64,000 nucleotides of DNA from contig CAWCGF010000013.1 of NCBI GenBank assembly GCA_963794955.1, positions 186,001 to 250,000 on the forward strand, read 5' to 3'. This DNA is from JAFDVL01 sp963794955. Lineage in GTDB: Bacteria; Acidobacteriota; Blastocatellia; RBC074. Positions 18,150 to 27,988 of the stretch are shown in pieces (the stretch's first letter is position 1; each line of letters starts with the position of its first letter). The notes under the pieces were generated by a model. It was not told where the DNA came from. It saw nothing but the letters and a program-made list of their open reading frames with translations, and searched no databases. Both the position numbers and the translations under genes were made by a program.

Positions 18150-20585
18150 CTACTCGCTTCGCAGCGCAATCATCGGATCAATCTTCGTTGCCCGCCGGGC
18201 GGGAATCCAACAAGCCAGCAACGCGACAAATGCCAATAACAACGCGATCAAAGCAAACGTCAGCGGATCCGTTGCACCAATGCCAAACAGCATATTCGCC
18301 ATCAACCGCGTGAGCGCTGCTGCCACTATCACACCAAGCACAATGCCAACAGCAGTCAAAATCATTCCCTGCCCGACCAACAGCTTCAGCACATCAGCGG
18401 CTTTGGCACCTAGTGCCATCCGAATGCCGATCTCCTGCGTGCGCTGCGCAACGGTGTATGAGATCACGCCGTAAATACCCGTCAGCGTCAGCATCAATCC
18501 CGTTGCGCCGAACAACGCGAACAGCATTGTGTAAAAGCGCGTCTCAGCTACGGTGTTGGAGATGGCTTGCGTCAGTGGTCGGACGTTGGTGACAGGGATC
18601 GTTTTATCGCCTGAGCGGATTTCATCGCTGAAGCTCTTGGTCAAGGCTGTTGGGTCATTCGTGGTGCGAACGAAAAAGTTGCCCCAGCCCCAACTATTCT
18701 GCTGATAGGGCAAATAGAGTTCGGGCGTGGCAGGCTTCGTCAGACTCGCATGATGCACATCGCCGATAACGCCGACGATTTCATACTGTTCGGGGTCGCC
18801 CTTATTCTGGTTCGCGCCAATGTGTGAGATGCGCTTGCCAATGGGGTCTTCATTCGGGAAATACCGCGCGGCCAGCGTCTCGTTGATGATCGCCACGCCA
18901 ACACCGCCGCGCTGGTCTTGTTCGGTGAAGTAGCGGCCTTTGCGCAATGGAATCTTGATCGCTTGAAAGTACTGTGACGTGACGCTGCGGTTGTTGGCGG
19001 TTGGTTCTTGTCCTGGTTCCGGCCTGGGGCGGCCCTCGATGCGAAAATCGCTGCCCACATTGCCCCCACTGAACGGCATCGGCGCGACAAACGCGGCGCT
19101 TTCGACACCGGGCAATGCTTTGAGTTTTTCCAGCGTTTGATTAACGTAGCGAACCCGCTCGTCCGTACTTTCATAAGCGGCCCTCGTCATACTGATTTGG
19201 CCCGTCAAAACATGCTTTGGATCGAAGCCCGGATTCACATTCACCAGCCGCTGGAAACTGCGCATCATCAAGCCCGCGCCGATCAGCAGGACCAAACCCA
19301 ACGCCACTTCCGCAATCACCAGCGTGTCACGCCAGAACCGAAGCGAGCCGCCACTCGTCGCGGTTTTCGCGCCCGCTTTCAAAACTTCGTTCATATCCGG
19401 GCGCGCCACTTTGAGAATGGGAATCAGACTGAACAGCACCGCCGTTAACACTGACACCACCAGTGTAAACGCCAGTACTCGCCCGTTGATCTGTACTTCA
19501 TCCAGGCGCGGCAATTGCTCCGCACCAAAATACTTGATCGCACTCAGTCCCCACACCGCAATCAGCAATCCGACGCCGCCAGAGAGCAAGGCCAGCAAAA
19601 CACTTTCCGTCAACAAATGTCGCGCGATCCGCCACATTCCGGCCCCCAGCGCCGCGCGCAAGGCAAATTCTTTCTCCCGACTACTGGCCCGCACCAGCAG
19701 CAGGTTTGTCATATTCGTGCAGGCGATCAGCAAAATGAATCCCACCGCGCCCAGCAATAACCACAGCGCACGACGCATATCGCGTCCGACAATCTGTTCG
19801 TCCACGCTTTTCAGGTAGGCGGTGGCGTTGCGATTGTACTGGGGATATTGCCGCGCCAGATTCTCAGTGACGGCAGTGATGTCCGCCTGCGCCTGCGACA
19901 GAGGTACACCGGGTTTCATACGCCCCAGTGCCAATAATACCTGTGCGCCCCGTTCATCCAGATTTTGCCCTTCCGCCGCGATGGTCGTCACCAGTTCGGT
20001 ATTTTTCGGTGCCAGCGGAAACTCGAAGCTCGGCGGCAGAATGCCAATGATAGTGAATGACTTGCCATTTAGCATGAGCTGTTGCCCCAATGCCGCTTCG
20101 TTGCCGCCCAATCGGTTTTGCCAATACTCGTGGCTGAGAATCACGACGGGTGGCGCGCCGCGCTTCTCTTCTTCGACTTGAAAATCGCGGCCTCGGAGCA
20201 ATTTGACTTGCAGGAGCGACAGGAAGTTAGCCGTGACACGCAATCCATTAATCCGCTCGGACTGCCCTTCATTCAGGAGAATAAAGCCATTCGGTTTATA
20301 CCCCGCCAGCGCCTCAAAGCTCTGACTCTGCGCGCGCCAGTCCTGTAACTCCAGATACGACACATAACCTTCGACGCGCTTATCTTTTGGCGTTCGCCAA
20401 ATTGTTGCCACACGTTCGGGTTCCGCGATGAGTGGCGGACTCAGGATCAGCGCATTGATGACGCTAAAAATCGCGGTATTCGCGCCGATGCCCAGGCTGA
20501 GCGTGATGACAGCGATCACAGTGAAACCGGGGTTCTTAAATAACATTCGGACGCCATAGCGCAGGTCTTGGAAAAGGGTTTGCAT
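18150..20585 (-). CDS. ADOP-family permease C
   Basis: 811 residues when started at MQTLFQDLRYGVRML (ATG at 20585); the longer frame to 20627 lacks a ribosome site and adds nothing conserved. The first FtsX block contains LLIACTNMTNLLLVRASSREKE. The ending PARRATKIDPMIALRSE closely matches the tail of the relic at 16765, so the relic probably derives from a copy of this gene. Intact, with no frame breaks. Confidence 0.9.
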   Translation of the reverse strand: MQTLFQDLRYGVRMLFKNPGFTVIAVITLSLGIGANTAIFSVINALILSPPLIAEPERVATIWRTPKDKRVEGYVSYLELQDWRAQSQSFEALAGYKPNGFILLNEGQSERINGLRVTANFLSLLQVKLLRGRDFQVEEEKRGAPPVVILSHEYWQNRLGGNEAALGQQLMLNGKSFTIIGILPPSFEFPLAPKNTELVTTIAAEGQNLDERGAQVLLALGRMKPGVPLSQAQADITAVTENLARQYPQYNRNATAYLKSVDEQIVGRDMRRALWLLLGAVGFILLIACTNMTNLLLVRASSREKEFALRAALGAGMWRIARHLLTESVLLALLSGGVGLLIAVWGLSAIKYFGAEQLPRLDEVQINGRVLAFTLVVSVLTAVLFSLIPILKVARPDMNEVLKAGAKTATSGGSLRFWRDTLVIAEVALGLVLLIGAGLMMRSFQRLVNVNPGFDPKHVLTGQISMTRAAYESTDERVRYVNQTLEKLKALPGVESAAFVAPMPFSGGNVGSDFRIEGRPRPEPGQEPTANNRSVTSQYFQAIKIPLRKGRYFTEQDQRGGVGVAIINETLAARYFPNEDPIGKRISHIGANQNKGDPEQYEIVGVIGDVHHASLTKPATPELYLPYQQNSWGWGNFFVRTTNDPTALTKSFSDEIRSGDKTIPVTNVRPLTQAISNTVAETRFYTMLFALFGATGLMLTLTGIYGVISYTVAQRTQEIGIRMALGAKAADVLKLLVGQGMILTAVGIVLGVIVAAALTRLMANMLFGIGATDPLTFALIALLLAFVALLACWIPARRATKIDPMIALRSE

Positions 20586-20707
20586 AGGTTCTCCAACGCT
20601 AGTGAATAGTGAACAGTTAAGAGCCAACGGAAATTCGCCGCCGGTAGAAAACGGAAGGAGACCGAATCCTGTCTGCTGTTAACTATCAACCATTTAGTGT
20701 GAACTAT

Positions 20708-23129
20708 TTACTCATATCGCAACGCAATCATTGGATCAACCTTCGTCGCGCGTCGTGCCGGCAACCAACAGGCGACCAACGCGATGAATGTCAACGCCAA
20801 GGCCACGCCAACAAAAGTCAGAGGGTCAGTCGTGCTCACGCCAAACAAGAAGGTTTTCATCAAGCGCGTCAAGGCCAGCGCAGCCGCTACGCCCAATGCC
20901 ACGCCCGTCAACGCCAACGTCAATCCTTGTTGCAACACGAGCCGCAACACGTCGCGCGTTTCTGCCCCTAATGCCACGCGAATGCCGATTTCGCGCGTGC
21001 GCTGTGAGACGGTGTAGCTCATCACGCCGTAAATCCCCAAGCCCGCCAGTAACACGGCGACCAAGGCAAACAAGCCCAGCAACGCGGTGCGAAACCGTTG
21101 CGGCGCGACGCTCTCGGCCAGCACTTGTGTGAGAAGTTGCACATCGGTGACAGCCTGATTCGGCTCGACCTCGCGCATTGCCTGCCGCAATGCGGCGACG
21201 TATTGCGATGGATCAGAAGCGGTGCGAATAAGCAGTGTCATCCGCCGTCCGACCAGACTTTCGACCAACGTGGACTGACGTTGCAAATACGGAATGTAAA
21301 TGCCCGGATAGCTCGTTGTTTCGAGACCACTGCTTTTGCTGTCTGCGACAACGCCTACGACTTCAAGCCAGGGATTGGTTTCGTCGCCGATTCGTAACCG
21401 CTTGCCAACCGCGTCGCCGTCCGGGAAATTCTGGCGCGCCATCGTTTCATCAATCATGACCACGCCTACCGCAGTAGCCGTATCGGCTTCAGTAAAGATG
21501 CGACCGCGACGCAAAGGAAGTTGCAGCGTGCGAAAATACGCTGGGCTGACAACACCGAAATCGGCGGTAACTGAAGCGCTACGTCCTTCTATCGTCAGGC
21601 GGCGACTCGCATTCGCGCGGCTGAGCGGCAAATTGTTAGCGAGCGCGACAGCTTCGACCCCAGGCGTCGCCGCCAACCGATCCAGCGCGCGCACATAGAA
21701 GTCATTCAATTCGCTCATTGTGGTGTAGCGGTTTTCGGGAATCTGCAAGCGCATTGTCAAAATGCGCTCGGCATTGAAGCCCGGCTCCACTTGCTGCACG
21801 CGCAAAAAGCTGTGCGCCGCCAATCCCGCGCCGATCAGCAATACACAAGCCAACGCGATTTCGGCTACGACTAACAGATTGAGCGTGCGTTTGAGATTTG
21901 CGCCGCCGCCACTTGCTTTGCCGCCTTCTTTCAGCAAGGCGTTCAGGTCAGGCCGCAGCGCCGTCAACGCAGGCGCGAGGCCAAACAGAAGCCCCGTCGC
22001 CAACGATAGCAACAACGAAAAGCCCAGCACCGTTGCATCCACTTTGATTTGCCCAAGTTGCGGCGTGTTCGCCGGTAACAGCCAGACAAACAAATCCAGC
22101 CCCCAGACCGCAATCAAGATGCCGACCACGCCGCCACTCAAGCTGAGCAACAAGCTCTCAGTCAACATCTGCCGCACTACACGCCAACGGCTTGCGCCGA
22201 GCGCCGCGCGAATCGCCGTTTCCTTCTCGCGTCGCGCCGCCCGCGCCAGTAGCAGGTTCGATACGTTGAGCGCATGCAATCAACAACACAAAGCCGACCG
22301 CAATGAGCAACAAGCGCAGTGCCGGTCGTGTGCCTTCCACAATTCGTTCCTGCAAAGCGCCGAGCCGGACTTCGCGCGGTGCCTCAGAAAACCACTCCGG
22401 GCGTTGTAGCTTCAGTTGCGCTAATTTCACGTCCAGTTCCGCCTGTGCCTGTGCGAGCGGCACATCAGATTTGAGACGCGCCACCGGAATCACGTAATTC
22501 AATTCGCCATCTGCCCGCAGCGGCGTCAGCATGAGAGGAACCCATACCTCCGGCTTGCGCATATTCAATTCAAACGGCTGAAAACTTTCGGGCAGTATGC
22601 CCACCACTTGATAGTCGTCGCCGTTCAGCCGCACGGTTTGCCCGCTGGTTTCGTTGCCGAGCGTGGCATTGCCAAAGCGCCGCTGCCACAATCCCGCGCT
22701 GAGCAAGGCCACGCGCTGCCGCCCCGGCTGATCTTCTTCCGCCAGCAAATTGCGACCAACATTGGGCGCGATGCCGAGCAACGGAAAGAAGTCCGAGGTG
22801 ATCTCCGCGCCTTCGATCAGTTCCGTTTCCGTTTGCGACGCCAGGTTGTATTCGCGTGGATAATACGCCGCCAGATGGGACAAACTCTGCTGCCCCTCGC
22901 GCCAGGCCATAAAATGCGCGACTGGCATCCACGAACGGCCTTGCGCCACGAGCAGTTGCTGCGCATTGGGAAACGGCAGCGGGCGTAAGAACAGGCCGCT
23001 GAACATGCCAAAGATCGCCGTGTTCGCGCCAATGCCGAGCGCCAGCGTCAGCACGGCAATCAAGGTAAAGCCGGGTTGTTGGAGTAGCATTCGCGCGCCG
23101 TAGCGCAAGTCTTGCCAAAGGATATTCAT
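20708..23129 (-). CDS. ADOP-family permease D, frameshifted
   Basis: Two frames (22158-23129 and 20708-22279) make a complete ADOP of about 807 residues if one base is removed near 22269. The break falls inside the conserved FtsX sequence: the first frame reads VLLIACA and the second NVSNLLLARAARREKETA, which together give the expected IACANVSNLLLARA. The N-terminal half starts MNILWQDLRYGARML. The C-terminal half ends PARRATKVDPMIALRYE. A single indel in the most conserved motif of an otherwise clean gene suggests either a very recent mutation or a sequencing error. It lies 122 bases upstream of ADOP C. Confidence 0.85.
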
Positions 23130-23144
23130 AATCTTCCCGTTAGT

Positions 23145-24088
23145 TTATTGCGCGGTCTTCAGCGCATCCTGCAACGGAACGCGGTAGAACGCAGCGAAAT
23201 CGCGCACAAAGTAGAGTTCCTTCCCATTCGGCGAAAAGAATGGGAACACATCAATCCGTCCGAATTGATCACCCGCTCCAAGCGGCTTCGGCTCTGACCA
23301 ATCATTGCCCCGTTTGAAAGACACCCAAATGTCCGAAGCGCCGCGCCCGGTCTTGGGATTGCGCGTCGCCACATCCAGGAAAAGAGTCTTGCCATCCGGC
23401 CCCGGCGAAGCTCCGGCTACACGCACATCGCGCGCCAGTTCTTCCAGCGCAAGGCGTCGGCAAACGGCACAGGCGGCGCATACGCTTTGCCATTCCAGCG
23501 CGTCAGCAAGGTTTCATTGGAACGCCAATCCGGCGTCGTGCGCCGAAAGTAGACCGCCACGTCCGGCCCAAATTCGACCCACGAATGGTAATGCCCCAAC
23601 GTATTCGCCGCCGCCATAAAGACCGGCTCGCCCCAACCAGTTCCCTTTCGATCCACGTACCAAAGATGCGCATTCGGCTTCGGCGACGTATCCCCCGGCG
23701 CAGGCCGATACGAAGAGAACATCAGCCGCTTGCCATCTTTTGAAATCGCCGGGTACAAATCAGAGTAATCGCCACCGAGCCTGACCCGCTCCGGCTCAGT
23801 CCACTTGCCCGCGCGCAAGTGCGAAACAAAAATGCGATAGTCTTCGCGCTCCGGCGTCACCTTCTTGAAGAAGTATAATGTGCGCCCGTCCGGCGTAAAA
23901 CTCCCGCGATAAACTTCCCCGACCGAAAGCACGCCCGCGCCAAATAATTCCGCTTTGACCTCCTGCGTTTGGCCGAGTGTGATCGAAGCAAACAGCCCAT
24001 TCAACGTGAGAAGGACAAGTAACGTGAAACCGGATTTTACCCATAAGATTCGTGCGCCATCGCGCATGCTTTGCCTCAACGTATTCAT
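23145..24088 (-). CDS. PD40 beta-propeller protein with ADOP-like leader, frameshifted
   Basis: Frames 23417-24088 and 23145-23426 join near 23455; the restored text is ALEELARDVRVAGASPGPDG. The body carries PD40/WD40-like blades: GSFTPDGRTLYFFKKV, YPAISKDGKRLMFSSYRP, ASPGPDGKTLFLDVATR and FFSPNGKELYFVRDF, as in TolB-type periplasmic propellers. The first 40 residues (MNTLRQSMRDGARILWVKSG, then FTLLVLLTLNGLF) copy the leader and first helix of an ADOP permease, compare MNILWQDLRYGARMLLQQPG in the gene directly upstream on this strand. The protein thus seems to have taken its membrane-targeting segment from an ADOP gene. The ATG at 24088 follows AGGAAGAGT; the long upstream extension to 24430 is not supported. 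Confidence 0.75.
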
Positions 24089-24662
24089 ACTCTTCCTCGT
24101 AGTTCTGGTCTTGCTTCTCTTGCGGGGATGAAACTTCCCACTGCATGCGCAAGCCAAATGCCGTGCCAAGCGGCTGCTAGAAGTAACTCTTGCTATGATT
24201 GAGTTTGCATGCGGGGTGAAAACGAGAGGGTATGGTCGTAGTGTTCGTTTCTGGGAAGCGTCAATCCCAGAATCGTACTCTCCGCACATTGTCAGGATCA
24301 GCCCGGTTTCGGCAGAATAGACTGCGAATGACGCAGATGTTGTGGATTTCAGCAGAGCAGCGTGAATCCGAACTGACAACCTTCTGGAGTTTGCTCGCGC
24401 TCGCGCACTGGTTCGATATCCGAGGCCCATCTCAATCTATGGTTGGCCTCTTGATAAGTACGATTTCCTTCGCGTTGTTTATATTGATTGGCTTGCTTCG
24501 TATTTCGACTTTAGACAAAAGGAAGGATTTCATAAAGCAGGCCTTTATTGACCAGGCTCGCCTGCCCTTGCAGCGGCCTTTGATTTCGCTACAATACCCA
24601 AGTCCGGGGTGGGTAATCCGCAGAAGTAGAAGCAAATTTTTCCAACGCGACAGGAGGTCGCA
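24089..24662. other. Non-coding region upstream of sigma relic
   Basis: About 570 bases between the divergent PD40 gene and the sigma-factor relic. The last 100 bases resemble the region upstream of the intact sigma gene at 27422: both carry a TACAAT box and end with ...GGAGGTCGC just before ATGTCCACGCC. The first 450 bases show no recognised coding signal. Confidence 0.45.
24568..24595 (+). promoter_or_regulatory. Candidate promoter, sigma relic
   Basis: TTGCAG (24568-24573) and TACAAT (24590-24595), 16-base spacer. The same arrangement, TTGCAT-N16-TACAAT, precedes the paralogous intact gene, which makes it more than a chance match. A housekeeping-type promoter is inferred. Confidence 0.45.
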
Positions 24663-24902
24663 ATGTCCACGCCTGTAGAGACAGAGGTGAGCCAACTGCT
24701 GATCGAGTGGGGGCGGGGTGACCAGGAGGCGCTCGACCGACTGGCAACTATAGACCCACAGCAGAGCCGCGTGGTTGAACTGCGCGTCTTCAGCGGGCTG
24801 AGTGTGGAAGAGACCGCCGCGGCTTTAGACATCTTGCCGCGCACGGTCAAGCGTGAGTGGAGCATAACCAAAGCCTGGTTACATCAACAACTCAAAGTAT
24901 GA
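24663..24902 (+). pseudogene. Internally deleted ECF-like sigma factor copy
   Basis: The 79-residue product is a copy of the sigma factor at 27422-27988 lacking 327 bases in frame. Residues 1-28 (MSTPVETEVSQLL...EALDRL) match its start and the remainder matches its end (DPQQSRVVELRVFSGLSVEE onward). The deletion lies between two CGGCTG/CGACTC-GCA-like words, so recombination at short homology is plausible. It keeps the region 4 helix-turn-helix and loses region 2, so it cannot bind -10 DNA or core as a normal sigma. The sequence just past its stop (ATGACCCCGACCGCTGGCAACAG...) still resembles the first codons of the kinase gene at 27985. The reading frame is open, so a small DNA-binding product remains possible. 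Confidence 0.75.
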
Positions 24903-25049
24903 CCCCGACCGCTGGCAACAGTGAATTCCATTGCTGGGTGCGCTACGGCTCTGCATTTTTGACAGCCGATATTAACGTACTTGGCTTTTACGTTTAACTG
25001 AGCGATTCGCTGATCACAGTGATCCGAAATTGACGAGAAAAATGTAACC

Positions 25050-25304
25050 TCAAATATTACGTTCAAGAGACACCTTGATCTCTTCACCCGGGCTGAAAAC
25101 GCGCTTCGGGTCCACGGGCGTCTACGAACCGTTCGCGCCAGCCAGTAGGATCGTGACCTTCATCCCGGTCGCCTGCCCGCCTGGAAATTTGCTGAGGATG
25201 TCGCGCTCGTCTTCGCTTTGCGCATCGGTCGCAACCGACAGCAGACAAGCAAAGAACACAGAAGCATTCAGTAATCGCCAGATCGCCTTTATCGTTCTCA
25301 TCAT
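25050..25304 (-). pseudogene. Secreted DUF4384-like protein fragment
   Basis: From ATG at 25304 (MMRTIKAIWRLL...) there is a signal peptide ending in ATDAQ, then SEDERDILSKFPGG and MKVTILLAGANGS before a stop. In another frame the text continues TPVDPKRVFSPGEEIKVSLE and then stops near 25056. The latter resembles the beginning of DUF4384 surface domains (D-x-x-RVF-x-x-GE-x-I). A frame break and a missing C-terminus make it a relic. It sits between the sigma relic and the propeller gene. Confidence 0.4.
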
Positions 25305-25448
25305 GCTCGCTCCCCTTCACAAAAGATGATTCAGAATCGCCAGACGGTATGCGGGATGCGCAGCGCGACTCAGTAATCGCGCTGCGCATCCCGCAGTAGT
25401 GGAAGAGCTACTCAGCAAGTTCGACTGCAAAACTAAGCCACCGAGTTG

Positions 25449-26312
25449 TTACGGCCAAACACCATAGAAAGGTCCGGCAGTCCAGATCTGGTTAGGCAGG
25501 AAGCCAATGCCGCTAGAGCGCCGAACAACGACCGTGTTGTCGTTGACGACAATCGCGTCCGCTCTGCCGTCGCCATCCACGTCGGCGAAGAAGGTGCCGC
25601 GCGAGCCGTAGTAAGCGCCGCCGGTCCAGTCCTCGTTGGGCAGGAACCGGCTGCCGTTAGAGCGGCGGACAATGACCGTATCTTCATTGACGACAATCGC
25701 GTCCGCTCTGCCGTCGCCATTCACGTCGGCAAAGAAGGTGCCGCGCGAGCCGTAATAGGCGCCGTCGGTCCAGATCCTCGTTAGGAAGGAAGCTAATGCC
25801 GTTAGAGCGCCGGACAATAACTGTATCTTCATTGACGACAATCGCATCCGCTCTGCCGTCGCCGGTCACGTCGGCGAAGAAGGTGCCGCGCGAACCGTAG
25901 TAAGCGACGCCAGTCCAGTCCTCGTTGGGCAGGAAGCCATTGCCGTTAGAGCGCCGGACAATGACTGTATCTTCGTTGACGACAATCGCGTCCGCTCTGC
26001 CGTCGCCATTCACGTCGGCGAAGAACGTGCCGCGCGAGCCGTAGTAGGCGCCACCAGTCCAGTCCTCGTTGGGCAGGAAGCCAATGCCGCTAGAGCGCCG
26101 AACAACGACCTTGTTGTCGTTGACGACAATCGCGTCCGCTCTGCCGTCGCCGGTCACGTCGGCGAAGAACGTGCCGCGCGAGCCGTAGTAGGCGCCACCA
26201 GTCCAGTCTTCGTTGAGCCGGTAGCCAGTGCCATTAGATCGGCGGACTGTGACCGTTCTGGGATCCACCACTATCGCGTCAGCTCTACCGTCTCCCGTTA
26301 CATCCGCGGTGA
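25449..26312 (-). repeat. Six tandem 144-bp repeats
   Basis: Six in-frame copies of a 144-base unit (48 codons) with only scattered differences, for example GRADAIVVNEDTVIVRRSNG versus GRADAIVVNDNKVVVRRSSG. The high DNA identity points to recent expansion or gene conversion. The spacing and coding content rule out CRISPR. Confidence 0.85.
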
Positions 26313-27087
26313 AGACTGATGCCAGTTGAAATGTCGTCGGATCAGAATGGGCATAATCTGTCCTGAAGAAGCAGTACACCGTTCCGCCGTTCGAATAGCT
26401 GACATCTGTCGTGTGCTGCGGGTTACCAATGTTGAGCGAGATGGTTACGTTGTCATTCCCCGGATAATTAGGGTCGTAGACATTGATTACCAAGTTATTG
26501 TTGTTGAGGCTGTAGCCATAGGCCAGGACCTGATGGTTTTGACCCATTTTGAAAGGGTCACGATCCTTCACCCGGATCATTGCAAGCGGCGAGAGCCGGC
26601 CTTGATCCAGATCCGCCTTGATCTTGGGCCATTCTTCCATAATCATTACCCAGGCTCGGCCGCGAGGCGCCAGGCCCGCGTTGCTCAGCCACGTCTCGTG
26701 ATCAGGAAGGTCCGGGTTCATCAGGTGGAGGTATTTTACTAGACCTCCCGGCAGGTTGAAGCTGTCGAAGAGCCGCCTAGAGAGATAGTTGAACAACGGC
26801 CCCCCCGACGGCGCCGTCGCGTTAGGCGACGGCGTTAGGCCTGCTTCAAAATAATCTCGCACCGCATAAACCATACCGCCACACATGCCATTGGAAGCAT
26901 CGCCGATTGACATGTTGACGCCTGCGACGTTAATGCCGGAGTATGGGACTTGGGCGAACGAGTTGGTGAAACGGAAGCCGGAGACGCTGGGTTTGAAGCC
27001 TGGTACCCGCGATTGACTTTGCGCGTGCGTCGGCGTCACCGCCAGCAGGCACACGAAGACAACGATTAGCAGTAGAACTTTCTTCAT
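25449..27087 (-). CDS. Secreted papain-like domain plus FG-GAP repeats, frameshifted
   Basis: MKKVLLLIVVFVCLLAVTPTHAQ is a clear signal peptide (start 27087, with GGAG six bases upstream). Residues about 30-290 look like a cysteine-peptidase fold: Cys in DASNGMCGGMVYAVRDYF, His in MGQNHQVLAYGYS, Asp/Asn in VINVYDPNYPGND. Six 48-residue repeats follow, each with a calcium-loop-like DVTGDGRADAIVV typical of FG-GAP/VCBS propellers. Six such units could close a small propeller. Comparison of the repeats shows one extra base at about 25774 (CAGATCC where others have CAGTCC), which splits the gene into 25684-27087 and 25449-25847. The likely role is an extracellular, surface-bound enzyme or binding protein; the substrate is unknown. 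Confidence 0.75.
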
Positions 27088-27421
27088 TTCATACTCCTTC
27101 TCGACGCTTGGGTCGAGCTGAGCCATCTGTTCATGCGTTTCCCGCATGAGGGTTGAAGGGCTGAGCGCTGAGGCGATCTCGCGTTGCCCTTCATCCCTTA
27201 ACGCGGAGCCTACGCTCGAAAGGGGCCACGCTCCTGACATTTTTTTGAAGCAGGCGGGCTGATACGGCTGGGAGCTTCGCCAGGAGAGTTGCCGCTAACC
27301 CCGTCCCTGCTGCCCTTGCATTGACCTATGGTTGGGCTACAATTGGTCCGCTTGAACCCAAGCTTGAGGTAGCCATCCGAAGAACCAGAGGCAAACTTTC
27401 CCAACACGGGAGGAGGTCGCA
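27088..27421. other. Divergent intergenic region
   Basis: This stretch holds upstream signals for the minus-strand propeller gene and the plus-strand sigma gene. It contains a hairpin CATGCG-TTTCC-CGCATG (about 27133-27149) and the sigma promoter candidate at 27316-27343. No gene is seen. Confidence 0.4.
27316..27343 (+). promoter_or_regulatory. Candidate promoter, sigma factor
   Basis: TTGCAT (27316-27321) and TACAAT (27338-27343) with a 16-base spacer, about 80 bases upstream of the ATG. It is conserved in the collapsed copy at 24568-24595, unlike most of the DNA between box and ATG. Confidence 0.5.
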
Positions 27422-27988
27422 ATGTCCACGCCGGTAGAGTCAGAGGTGAGCCAACTGCTCCTTGCGTGGGGGCGAGGCGACCAGGAGGCGCTTGAGCGGC
27501 TGACGCCGCTCGTCTACACCGAACTGCGCCGGCTGGCCAGTCGCCAGTTGCGCCGTGAGCGGCCCGATCACACGCTCCAGACGACCGCGCTGGTGCATGA
27601 GGCTTACCTGGCGCTGGTAGACCAGCGGCAAGCGAACTGGCAGAACCGCGCGCAGTTCTTCGCCATCGCCGCGCAGTTGATGCGCCGCATCCTGGTGGAT
27701 TACGCCCGCAGCCACCGGGCCGCCAAGCGTGGCGGTGACTACCTCAAAGTGTCGCTGGATGAAGCGATAGCGTTGGCTGAGGAGAAGAGTGCGGATCTGC
27801 TGGCGCTCGACGAGGCGCTCGTTCGACTCGCAGACCTGGACCCACAGCAGAGCCGCGTGGTTGAGTTGCGCGTTTTCGGCGGGCTGAGCGTGGAAGAGAC
27901 CGCCGCGGCTTTGGGCATCTCGCCGCGCACGGTCAAGCGTGAGTGGAGCATGGCCAAAGCCTGGTTACATCAACAACTCAAAGTATGA
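27422..27988 (+). CDS. Sigma-70 family factor (ECF-like, TIGR02999 type)
   Basis: The 188-residue protein has sigma region 2 at about residues 29-95 (YTELRRLASRQLRRERPDHT; LVHEAYLALVDQ; FFAIAAQLMRRILVDYARSH) and region 4 at about 130-185 with the helix-turn-helix SVEETAAALGISPRTVKREW. The HTLQTTALVHEAYL block is characteristic of the TIGR02999 group common in Acidobacteria and Planctomycetes. The start has a strong GGAGG. Its stop overlaps the kinase ATG (ATGA), so kinase and sigma factor are co-translated. In this group the kinase is thought to control transcription with the sigma factor; that link is inference from gene order. Confidence 0.92.
   Translation: MSTPVESEVSQLLLAWGRGDQEALERLTPLVYTELRRLASRQLRRERPDHTLQTTALVHEAYLALVDQRQANWQNRAQFFAIAAQLMRRILVDYARSHRAAKRGGDYLKVSLDEAIALAEEKSADLLALDEALVRLADLDPQQSRVVELRVFGGLSVEETAAALGISPRTVKREWSMAKAWLHQQLKV

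Noticed and set aside
24232..24678. 148-codon plus-strand open frame upstream of the sigma relic
   Set aside because: No ribosome site, no domain, unusual composition; its end overlaps the conserved sigma leader region in another frame.
25449..26312. Regular repeats that could suggest CRISPR
   Set aside because: The unit is 144 bp, contiguous and coding, without spacers.
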